This document shows positions 6,599-13,045 of a stretch of DNA of 15,445 nucleotides, one piece after another. How positions within the stretch are numbered: position 1 is the stretch's first letter; every line of letters starts with the position of its first letter. The DNA comes from Planctomycetaceae bacterium. Its GTDB lineage: Bacteria; Planctomycetota; Phycisphaerae; Phycisphaerales; SM1A02. The translations under genes and the position numbers were made by a program. The stretch lies in NCBI GenBank assembly GCA_947459855.1, contig CANHFL010000003.1, positions 1 through 15,445 of the forward strand, read 5' to 3'. The notes below the pieces were generated by a model. That model was not told the DNA's origin. It did no database searches and saw only the letters and a list, made by a program, of their open reading frames with translations.

Positions 6599-7522
6599 TC
6601 AGCGTTGCGCGCCTGCGCCGTACTCGGTGGCGGCAACCACCCGGTTGCGGCCCTGCGTCTTGGCGCGGTAGAGCGCGGTGTCGGCGGCGGAGACCAGTTC
6701 ATCCGCGGTGACCGGCCGGCCGGCAGTGGAGACGTCCGCCACGCCGAAGCTGGCCGTCACGACGAGGCTCTGGTGGCCGGGCCACTCCAGCGCCTCGATC
6801 TGGCGCCGGTAGCGCTCGGCGACCTCGAATGCCTCGGTGCCGCCGGTGTGCGGCAGCAGGATGCCGAACTCCTCGCCGCCGTACCGGCACGCGACGTCGC
6901 TGGTGCGGCCGCCCTGGAGCACCTTGGCGAACTGCTCGAGCACCATGTCGCCGAAAGGGTGGCCGAATCGGTCGTTCAGCTGCTTGAAGCTGTCCAGGTC
7001 GCACATGACCAGCGCAAGCGGGCGCTGGTGGCGGAATGCCTCGGCGGACTCCTGCCCCAGGCGGCGGTCGAAGTAGGTGCGGTTCCAGAGGCCCGTCAGG
7101 CCGTCGACCTGTGCCTTCTGCGCCAGCATCTTGACCAGGTGCTGCACTCGCAGCGCGCTGCGCACGCGCGCCTTCAGCTCGACCACCTCGAACGGCTTGC
7201 CGACGAAGTCGAGCGCACCCAGGTCGAGCGCGCGCACGCGGTCCTCCATGCTGGCCGTGGCCGAGATGAAGATCACCGGGATGTCCTGCAGTTCCACGTC
7301 CGCCTTCAGGCGCTGCAGCACCTCGAAGCCGTCCATGCCCTTCATCTCGATGTCGAGGAGGATCACGTCCGGGCGCAGCTCGTAGGCCAGGCGAATGCCC
7401 TCGGCGGCGTCGAGCGCACCGTGCAGTTCCAGCTGCTCATACTGCAGCCGCACGCGCAGGAGCCGGTGGATCAGCTCCGAGTCGTCGATCGCCAGGACCT
7501 TGGGCAGGGGGGACGACGTCAT
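6599..7522 (-). CDS. Response regulator with GGDEF diguanylate cyclase domain (PleD/WspR type)
   Basis: A 307-residue cytoplasmic signalling protein. The receiver domain (about 6-125) keeps all key residues: acidic pair Asp13-Asp14, phospho-acceptor Asp57 (LLDIEM), Ser87 and Lys109 (GKPF). The GGDEF domain (about 137-300) starts with the usual DGLTGLWNR linker and has an intact GGEEF active site at 215-219, so it should make cyclic di-GMP from GTP. An RxxD inhibitory site (Arg206-Asp209, RTSD) sits exactly five residues before it, predicting product feedback. Phosphorylation of the receiver should drive dimerisation and activity. The ATG at 7522 is chosen because the receiver fold begins at once (PKVLAIDDSE); a start at 7582 would overlap the HPt gene. 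A TACGAT hexamer 15 nt before the ATG could be an internal promoter. The gene lies between those for the HPt protein and RecO. Confidence 0.93.
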   Translation of the reverse strand: MTSSPLPKVLAIDDSELIHRLLRVRLQYEQLELHGALDAAEGIRLAYELRPDVILLDIEMKGMDGFEVLQRLKADVELQDIPVIFISATASMEDRVRALDLGALDFVGKPFEVVELKARVRSALRVQHLVKMLAQKAQVDGLTGLWNRTYFDRRLGQESAEAFRHQRPLALVMCDLDSFKQLNDRFGHPFGDMVLEQFAKVLQGGRTSDVACRYGGEEFGILLPHTGGTEAFEVAERYRRQIEALEWPGHQSLVVTASFGVADVSTAGRPVTADELVSAADTALYRAKTQGRNRVVAATEYGAGAQR

Positions 7523-7559
7523 GTGCGCGCGAGGGACATCGTAAATGGAGAGTCGACGG

Positions 7560-7877
7560 TCATGCGCGCACCCGCGCGGCAAGGGCGCAGAACGTGCCGA
7601 CGCGGCTCTTGATCACGTTGAGGTCGCATCCCTCCCGGATGCCCTGCTCCACGAGCGCGGCGGCCGAGCCGAGCTGCGGGAATCCGTAGCCGCCCGCGGC
7701 ACCCTTCAACTGGTGCGCGAGCGTGCGAAGGCGCTCCCAGTCCGATGCCGCAAGGGCAGACTGGATGCCTTCGAGGCGCTGGGGCAGCTCCGAGACGAAC
7801 AGGAAGACGATCCCTTCCATCTCGGGGTCGCCCACGAACTCGCTGCGGATCACGGGATCGTCGGGGGAGAGGCGCAT
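7560..7877 (-). CDS. Histidine phosphotransfer (HPt) protein
   Basis: A 105-residue single-domain HPt protein. The phospho-accepting His55 lies in LAHQLKGAAGGYG, the HxLKGxxxxxG signature of HPt four-helix bundles, and Lys58-Gly59 are conserved. It should shuttle phosphate between receivers in a phosphorelay. The natural partner by position is the response regulator-GGDEF encoded 37 bp downstream on the same strand. No histidine kinase is encoded nearby, so the phosphate source must lie elsewhere. The ATG at 7877 is the first in frame. Residues 1-20 (MRLSPDDPVIRSEFVGDPEM) resemble the short N-terminal helix with which free HPt proteins begin. Confidence 0.87.
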   Translation of the reverse strand: MRLSPDDPVIRSEFVGDPEMEGIVFLFVSELPQRLEGIQSALAASDWERLRTLAHQLKGAAGGYGFPQLGSAAALVEQGIREGCDLNVIKSRVGTFCALAARVRA

Positions 7878-7925
7878 GCTCGTTCAATCGTCCAAAGGTG
7901 GCATGCGAGGAAGCGACTTCGAAGG

Positions 7926-7931
7926 AATATG
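7926..7931 (-). promoter_or_regulatory. Candidate extended -10 promoter for the HPt / GGDEF / recO operon
   Basis: On the minus strand the sequence reads TGCCATATT: a TGN extension followed by CATATT (4 of 6 to TATAAT). It lies 48 bp before the HPt ATG. An extended -10 can make up for the lack of a clear -35. Confidence 0.35.
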
Positions 7932-7992
7932 GCACGGGGTTTGCGGAGGTTTCGATAATCGGCGCCCGGGCCGCCTTCAGGCGGTGGGGGTC

Positions 7993-8023
7993 CCCTGGAA
8001 CGTGGGCCGGGGATGGTCCAGGG
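7993..8023. repeat. Inverted repeat just upstream of the RNase Z -10 box
   Basis: CCCTGGA (7993-7999) and TCCAGGG (8017-8023) are perfect 7-bp arms 17 bp apart. They lie in the 215-bp divergent region between the HPt and RNase Z-like genes, ending 6 bp before a TAGACT -10-like box. They would cover the -35 zone, so an operator is possible. Confidence 0.28.
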
Positions 8024-8029
8024 CCCCGC

Positions 8030-8035
8030 TAGACT
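8030..8035 (+). promoter_or_regulatory. Candidate -10 box for the RNase Z-like gene
   Basis: TAGACT (4 of 6 to TATAAT) lies 57 bp before the ATG at 8093, leaving room for a leader of about 50 nt that includes the ribosome binding site. No good -35 is evident. Confidence 0.35.
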
Positions 8036-8076
8036 CCGGCCTCGCACCCGTTGCCCCGCCGCGCGAAAGCGCTGCG

Positions 8077-8083
8077 AGAGGAG
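8077..8083 (+). promoter_or_regulatory. Shine-Dalgarno sequence deciding the RNase Z-like gene start
   Basis: AGAGGAG ends 9 nt before the ATG at 8093. It favours this start over an in-frame TTG at 8051, which lies before the site. It is one of the few clear Shine-Dalgarno sequences in the window. Confidence 0.6.
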
Positions 8084-8092
8084 TTCAAGACC

Positions 8093-9055
8093 ATGGTTCC
8101 GCGCATGCCTCCGCAGGAGGCGCGTCTCGGCTTCGTCTATTCCCAGCCCTTCCGCATCCAGGGGGTCTCCGTCGCCGGCGAACAGGCGGTCGTGCACGTC
8201 CCCGAACTGGACTTGGCGTTCGACATCGGCCTGTGCCCGCGCCCGGTGCTGGCGGCGCAGACGATCGCGCTGAGCCACGCGCACATGGACCATGTGGCGG
8301 GGCTGCCGTACTGGTTCAGCCAGCGCTGGTTCCAGAAGATGCCGAACCAGGGCCGCTGCCTGGCGCACCCGAAGATCGTCGAGCCGCTGCGCCGCATGAT
8401 GGCCAGCTGGGTGGACCTCGAGCGCCAGCGCACGCCGCACGAGATCATCCCGATCGAGCCGGATTCGGAGTTCCAGCTGCGGCCCAACACGTTCATCCGC
8501 GCGATCGAGGTCAGCCACACCGTGCCGGCACTGGCGTTCGTGGTGATCGAGCGACGCAGCAAGCTGCGTGAGGAATTCGTCGGTTTCCCGCAGGAAAAGC
8601 TGCGTGAACTGCGATCGCAGGGCGTCGAGATCACGCGCACGATCGACATCCCGCTGGTGGCCTACACGGGCGACACCGAGCCCGGCGACTTCCTCCTGCG
8701 CGACGAGTTCCGGAACGCGCAGGTGGTGGTGACCGAGTGCACGTTCTTCGAGGACGAGCACCGCGACCGCGCGCGCATCGGCAAGCACATGCACATCGAG
8801 GACCTGCGCCCGCTGTTCGAGGCATGGCAGGCGCGCGACGTGGTGATCGTGCACGTCAGCCGCCGCACGCTGATGCCCTACGCGCGCGAGCGCATCGAGA
8901 AGGTCGCCGGTCCCGAGCGCGCTCCGTCCGTCCACCTGCTGATGGACCACCGCGCCAACAAGCAGCGGCACGAGGCGCAGCTGGCCGCCGCCGGCGCGGC
9001 CGAGGCCGACGAGGCGACGGAGACCACCGATCCGGCGACGCCCGGGAACGCGTGA
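8093..9055 (+). CDS. RNase Z-like metallo-beta-lactamase-fold hydrolase (plant short-type)
   Basis: A 320-residue metallo-hydrolase, best explained as tRNA 3'-end endonuclease (RNase Z) or a close relative. Metal ligands are in the expected order: HxHxDH as His62, His64, Asp66, His67 (SHAHMDHVAGL); His142 (SHTVPA); Asp194 in YTGDTE; and His254 in HVSRR. The KHMHIEDL segment (His232/234) corresponds to the catalytic HxT/HL region of RNase Z. The arrangement FDIGLCPRP before the HxHxDH motif, and the KLREEFVGFP and GVEIT segments between the third and fourth motifs, resemble the short RNase Z of plants more than the E. coli form; this is from memory, not alignment. The C-terminal 25 residues are an Ala/Glu-rich tail. 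The start at 8093 is supported by a good ribosome binding site. The gene lies immediately upstream of the dnaA promoter. Confidence 0.8.
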   Translation: MVPRMPPQEARLGFVYSQPFRIQGVSVAGEQAVVHVPELDLAFDIGLCPRPVLAAQTIALSHAHMDHVAGLPYWFSQRWFQKMPNQGRCLAHPKIVEPLRRMMASWVDLERQRTPHEIIPIEPDSEFQLRPNTFIRAIEVSHTVPALAFVVIERRSKLREEFVGFPQEKLRELRSQGVEITRTIDIPLVAYTGDTEPGDFLLRDEFRNAQVVVTECTFFEDEHRDRARIGKHMHIEDLRPLFEAWQARDVVIVHVSRRTLMPYARERIEKVAGPERAPSVHLLMDHRANKQRHEAQLAAAGAAEADEATETTDPATPGNA

Positions 9056-9056
9056 C

Positions 9057-9077
9057 CCCGGGTGCGCATGCACCGGG
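9057..9077 (+). terminator. Possible terminator after the RNase Z-like gene
   Basis: CCCGG (9057-9061) pairs with CCGGG (9073-9077), and TGC (9063-9065) pairs with GCA (9070-9072), around a GCAT loop with one bulged G. The hairpin begins one base after the stop codon and ends 3 bp before the dnaA -35 box. No T-run follows. Confidence 0.42.
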
Positions 9078-9080
9078 TGG

Positions 9081-9109
9081 TTGACGCCCCCGGGCCGGGC
9101 CCATACATT
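9081..9109 (+). promoter_or_regulatory. Sigma-70-type promoter of dnaA
   Basis: TTGACG (9081-9086, 5 of 6 to TTGACA) and TACATT (9104-9109, 4 of 6 to TATAAT) are separated by exactly 17 bp. This is the best promoter in the window. Predicted transcription starts near 9116, leaving a leader of about 185 nt before the dnaA ATG. Confidence 0.7.
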
Positions 9110-9116
9110 GCCCACA
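9108..9116 (+). promoter_or_regulatory. DnaA-box-like site at the dnaA transcription start
   Basis: TTGCCCACA differs at one position from TTGTCCACA, the form found after dnaA. It overlaps the end of the -10 box and the likely start point, where bound DnaA would repress. A single near-match could be chance. Confidence 0.35.
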
Positions 9117-9213
9117 GTCCATCCACGCGGCCAGGTGGGCAAACTTCGCCGCGCGGCACATCCAAGCCAGGAATCACGAAGCGGCGCCGAGCCGCACGGG
9201 TTCCGCTGTCCCG

Positions 9214-9232
9214 GTCCCCCGGTGCGGGGGAC
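9214..9232 (+). promoter_or_regulatory. Strong GC hairpin in the dnaA leader
   Basis: GTCCCCC (9214-9220) and GGGGGAC (9226-9232) form a perfect 7-bp stem with a 5-nt loop, about 70 nt before the dnaA start and inside the predicted leader. No T-run follows, so if it acts it would more likely be an mRNA structure than a classical attenuator. The rest of the 246-bp gap shows no gene. Confidence 0.4.
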
Positions 9233-9301
9233 GCTCGTCGCACGTGCCCGGTGCGCGGCAGGGACCGCGGAATCCAGCCTCGTCGCACGCACACGCACAC
9301 C

Positions 9302-10690
9302 ATGCCCCGCACCAACGACCAGCGCAGCAATGGACAGGCACACGAGCTCCGGGACAAGGTCCTGGGCTACCTGCGCATGCACCACGGCGAGATCTGCCGC
9401 CACTGGTTCGACCAGATCGAGGTCGCAGGGGTCGACGGGGCCATGATGTCGCTGCTGGTCGAGGAGCCGGTCCGGCTCTCGTACCTGCAGCGCTGCTGCG
9501 TCCCGCAGTTCACCGAGGCCGCGCAGGCCGTGACCGGCCGCCTGATCGGCGTGCGCTTCGTGGGTGACCGCGCGGCGGCACCCGCGCCCACGCCGGTGGC
9601 CAGCACGGCGACCGCACCCATGCCCACCGCCGAGGCGATGTTCGACGAGCAGCTCCTGCTCTCGCCCGACTACGTCTTCGAGACGTTCGTGGTGGGCCCG
9701 AACAACCGCCTGGCGCACGCCGCGGCGCAGGCCGTGGCCACCAAGCCGGGCCGTGCCTACAACCCGTTCTTCGTGCACGGCGGCGTCGGGCTGGGCAAGA
9801 CCCACCTGCTGCAGGCCGTGTGCCAGTCGATGCTGCGCGCGAACCCGCAGGCGCGCATCGCCTACATCAGCTGCAGCACCTTCATGGACCTGTTCCACGA
9901 GGCGGTGCGCGCCGGCAGGATGCAGGAATTCCGCCACCGCTTCCGCAACGCGGACATGCTGGTGATCGACGACATCCACTTCCTGTCGAAGCACGAGCAG
10001 ACGCAGGAGGAGTTCTTCCACACGTTCAACGCGCTGTACCAGGCCGGCCGGCAGATCGTGCTGAGCTCGGATGCGGCGCCCGGCGACATCCCCGACCTGG
10101 AGGAGCGCCTGGTCAGCCGCTTCAACTGCGGGCTGGTGGCGCGCATCGACAAGCCGGCATACGAGACGCGCGTGGCGATCCTGAAGGCGAAGGCCGCACT
10201 GCACGACCTGCAGCTGCCGGACGACGTGCCGGCCTACGTCGCGGCGCGCATCGACAGCAACATCCGCGAGCTCGAGGGCGCGCTGACGCGCCTGCGCGGG
10301 CTGGCGATGGCGAACGGCGTGCCGATCACGCTGGACCTGGCCAAGCAGGCGCTGAACGAGGGTCGCGCGGCGCAGGGCAGCGAGGCCGCGGGCCAGCCGA
10401 CCATCCAGCAGATCATCGAGGCCGTCACGCGCTACTACGACATCAAGCTCTCCGACCTGATGTCCAAGCGCCGGCACAAGAGCGTCGCGCTGCCGCGGCA
10501 GATCTGCATGTGGCTGGCGCGGAAGCACACGCGCTTCTCGCTCGAGGAGATCGGCGGCTACTTCGGCGGACGCGACCACACCACGGTCATGCATGCCGTG
10601 CGCACCGTGGGCAGCAAGACCCAGGCCGACGAGGCGCTGAACGGCGACGTCGTGCGCATCGAACAGATGCTCGCCCGCCAGCCGGACTGA
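9302..10690 (+). CDS. dnaA: Chromosomal replication initiator DnaA
   Basis: A 462-residue DnaA. Domain I (about 14-90) has a plausible conserved tryptophan in CRHWFDQI. A short Pro/Ala-rich linker (about 91-110) is domain II. The AAA+ domain III has Walker A GGVGLGKT at 160-167, Walker B MLVIDDIHFL at 219-228 and an arginine-finger candidate in ERLVSRF (Arg273). Domain IV ends with the DnaA-box-binding signature GGRDHTTVMHA at about 421-431. It binds ATP and DnaA boxes and opens the origin. The ATG at 9302 is chosen over upstream in-frame starts because domain I begins shortly after it and the preceding 80 codons are low-complexity and cross the promoter. No Shine-Dalgarno is visible. dnaN is not adjacent, as is common outside Firmicutes-like gene orders. 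A perfect DnaA box lies in the gap downstream. Confidence 0.95.
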   Translation: MPRTNDQRSNGQAHELRDKVLGYLRMHHGEICRHWFDQIEVAGVDGAMMSLLVEEPVRLSYLQRCCVPQFTEAAQAVTGRLIGVRFVGDRAAAPAPTPVASTATAPMPTAEAMFDEQLLLSPDYVFETFVVGPNNRLAHAAAQAVATKPGRAYNPFFVHGGVGLGKTHLLQAVCQSMLRANPQARIAYISCSTFMDLFHEAVRAGRMQEFRHRFRNADMLVIDDIHFLSKHEQTQEEFFHTFNALYQAGRQIVLSSDAAPGDIPDLEERLVSRFNCGLVARIDKPAYETRVAILKAKAALHDLQLPDDVPAYVAARIDSNIRELEGALTRLRGLAMANGVPITLDLAKQALNEGRAAQGSEAAGQPTIQQIIEAVTRYYDIKLSDLMSKRRHKSVALPRQICMWLARKHTRFSLEEIGGYFGGRDHTTVMHAVRTVGSKTQADEALNGDVVRIEQMLARQPD

Positions 10691-10719
10691 CGGACCCGGT
10701 CATCCACCTGCCGTGGGTT

Positions 10720-10814
10720 GCCTGTCGACAGATGTCGTTTCCGGTCGGGTTGGTCGATCTGAACGGGACCGGTCCGTGGCAGGACGCGTGTCGTCCAGCA
10801 GGCAATCGACAGGC
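10720..10814. repeat. 9-bp inverted repeat pair in the dnaA-mutM gap
   Basis: GCCTGTCGA (10720-10728) and TCGACAGGC (10806-10814) are perfect inverted copies 77 bp apart. The first is part of the palindrome CTGTCGACAG. A related AATCGACA occurs twice, at 10804-10811 and 10847-10854. Confidence 0.4.
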
Positions 10815-10922
10815 GGGGGCCTGGACCGCATGTGCCGTCGAACGCGAATCGACAATGCGCCCACGTCGGGGGGCGCAATGCACATCGCTGTCCCGCATGC
10901 ACTTACGGTCTGTTCCCTCGTG

Positions 10923-10931
10923 TTGTCCACA
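10923..10931 (+). promoter_or_regulatory. DnaA box
   Basis: TTGTCCACA is a perfect match to the DnaA-box form common in high-GC bacteria (a variant of TTATCCACA). It lies about 230 bp downstream of dnaA. By a simple count, a given 9-mer is expected about 0.12 times in this whole window on both strands, so its position is meaningful. Confidence 0.6.
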
Positions 10932-10982
10932 ACCTGACAGGGCTCTCTTCTAGGAGGAGGAAGAACTTCTTCTCTTCTCTCC

Positions 10983-10992
10983 AAAGGCCTTT
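10983..10992. repeat. 10-bp palindrome at the end of mutM
   Basis: AAAGGCCTTT is a perfect palindrome 24 bp beyond the mutM stop codon. It follows a purine run (10952-10965) and a pyrimidine run (10966-10982). It may belong to a mutM terminator or to the AT-richer part of a candidate origin. Confidence 0.3.
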
Positions 10993-11016
10993 CGGAAGCA
11001 GGCCGTCCCGCCGGAG

Positions 11017-11889
11017 TCATGAACCGGCGCGCGCCCTGGTCCGCGGTTGGCAGCGGTCGCACCAGACCGTGGTACGGCCCGCCACCTGCCCAGACGCCAT
11101 CGGCCCTGCGCACCGGGTGCAGGGCTGGCCGCCGCGGCCGTAGGCCCGGTGGGCGTGCTGTGCCGCACCAGGGGAGCCCCCGACGCCCACGTGGTCGCGG
11201 AGCGTGCTCCCGTTGCTGCGGACCGCGCGTGCCAGCACGTCGCGCAGGGCACGCGCCAGGCGGTCGCATTCGTCGGGGCGGATGCCGCGCGCGCGCCGCT
11301 TCGGGTGGATGCCGGCGGCGAAGAGCGCCTCGTCCGCGTAGATGTTGCCGACACCGGCCAGCACGGCCTGGTCGAGCAGCGCGGCCTTGATGGCACGGAT
11401 GCCGGCCAGCTGTGCGGCCAGCGTGGCGCCGTCGATCGCGAGCGCATCGGGGCCCAGGTCGTACCAGCCCTCGCTGCGGAGCGCATCCATCGACGGCCAC
11501 CACGAGACGCCGCCGAACCGGCGCGGATCGCGGAAGCACAGCCCGAATGCTGCGCCGCGGCGCGGACGCACGGACCATTCCAGGTGCCGGTGCGCGGTGG
11601 GCGCGTCGCGGTCGGTGCGCACCTGGCCGGACATGCCCAGCTGCAGCACCAGCACGCGGCCATCGACGGCCTCGATCGCCAGTTGCTTGCCGTGGCGGTG
11701 CAGCGCCAGCACCCGTGCGCCGTCGAGCGCCTGCGCAGGCGTGATCCATGCGGTGGCGCCGCGCTTCGAGCGGCCGCGGCCCCGCGCGCGCATGTCGTGC
11801 GGACCGATCGCACGGACGCGCAGCGCGGCACCCGGCAGCACTCGCTCCAGACCTCTTCGGATCGCCTCGATTTCAGGGAGTTCGGGCAA
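11017..11889 (-). CDS. mutM: Formamidopyrimidine-DNA glycosylase (MutM/Fpg)
   Basis: A 290-residue base-excision repair enzyme that removes 8-oxoguanine and formamidopyrimidines and nicks the DNA by beta/delta-elimination. The N-terminus MPELPE supplies the catalytic Pro2 and Glu3. Lys68 is the conserved minor-groove lysine (RHGKQL). The helix-two-turn-helix is [20 protein letters not shown]. The C-terminal zinc finger is CTRC...CDRC with 16 residues between the pairs, followed by Gln. Because the proline after the start is catalytic, the start is certain even though the codon is TTG (11889-11887). A -10-like box lies 8 nt before it, so the mRNA may be leaderless; TTG on a leaderless message would predict weak translation. 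The gene is divergent from moxR, with 26 bp between the start codons. Confidence 0.95.
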   Translation of the reverse strand: MPELPEIEAIRRGLERVLPGAALRVRAIGPHDMRARGRGRSKRGATAWITPAQALDGARVLALHRHGKQLAIEAVDGRVLVLQLGMSGQVRTDRDAPTAHRHLEWSVRPRRGAAFGLCFRDPRRFGGVSWWPSMDALRSEGWYDLGPDALAIDGATLAAQLAGIRAIKAALLDQAVLAGVGNIYADEALFAAGIHPKRRARGIRPDECDRLARALRDVLARAVRSNGSTLRDHVGVGGSPGAAQHAHRAYGRGGQPCTRCAGPMASGQVAGRTTVWCDRCQPRTRARAGS

Positions 11890-11892
11890 GGC

Positions 11893-11910
11893 GCAGAACT
11901 ATACTTCTGC
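11893..11910. promoter_or_regulatory. Shared bidirectional promoter of mutM and moxR in an inverted repeat
   Basis: GCAGAA (11893-11898) and TTCTGC (11905-11910) flank CTATAC. On the plus strand TATACT (11900-11905) is 10 nt before the moxR ATG. On the minus strand TATAGT (11903-11898) is 8 nt before the mutM TTG. The two -10 boxes share four base pairs. No strong -35 appears on either side. Confidence 0.55.
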
Positions 11911-11915
11911 CCACC

Positions 11916-12980
<1,065 letters not shown>

Positions 12981-12992
12981 ACCACCGACGCC

Positions 12993-13027
12993 CGGTGCAC
13001 CACGGCCGCGCGGCGGCCGCTGCACCG
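12993..13027 (+). promoter_or_regulatory. Two-part GC hairpin between moxR and the DUF58 gene
   Basis: The outer stem is CGGTGCA (12993-12999) with TGCACCG (13021-13027). The inner stem is CGGCCGC (13003-13009) with GCGGCCG (13013-13019) and a 3-nt loop. Together they give 14 base pairs with a small bulge. There is no T-run. Position within the operon suggests partial termination or protection of the upstream message from decay. Confidence 0.45.
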
Positions 13028-13045
13028 CCGACCGGCTGAACGAAC

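Larger units (their letters stand above)
10691..11016. other. 326-bp non-coding gap after dnaA; candidate replication origin
   Basis: No convincing gene lies here. The stretch holds one perfect DnaA box (10923-10931), a weak one (TCATCCACC, 10700-10708), and several TGTCG elements: CTGTCGACA at 10722-10730, and TGTCGATT read on the minus strand at 10811-10803 and 10855-10847. There is also a local GC dip (about 41% GC over 10961-10992, against roughly 70% around it). Several inverted repeats are present, including ACGGACCCGGTC (10690-10701) against GACCGGTCCGT (10767-10777), with one bulged base. The position beside dnaA is typical of oriC. It also has to hold the ends of the convergent dnaA and mutM transcripts. 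Only one box is perfect, so this is a candidate, not a call. Confidence 0.4.

Noticed and set aside
8559..8607. Direct repeat AAGCTGCGTGA occurring twice within the RNase Z-like gene
   Set aside because: The copies encode two similar KLRE segments about 13 codons apart, in a charged region. It is best explained by codon preference, not by a mobile or regulatory repeat.
9062..9301. An 80-codon N-terminal extension of DnaA
   Set aside because: It would place the start upstream of the promoter -10 box, so it could not be translated from the predicted transcript, and its sequence does not resemble DnaA domain I.
10713..10937. A 74-codon plus-strand frame in the dnaA-mutM gap
   Set aside because: It starts at a rare codon without a ribosome binding site, shows no motif, and overlaps the DnaA box and inverted repeats.
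10952..10960. AGGAGGAGG, a strong Shine-Dalgarno-like sequence
   Set aside because: No start codon lies at a usable distance; the next ATG (11019) is almost 60 bp away and antisense within mutM. It is more likely part of the purine tract.
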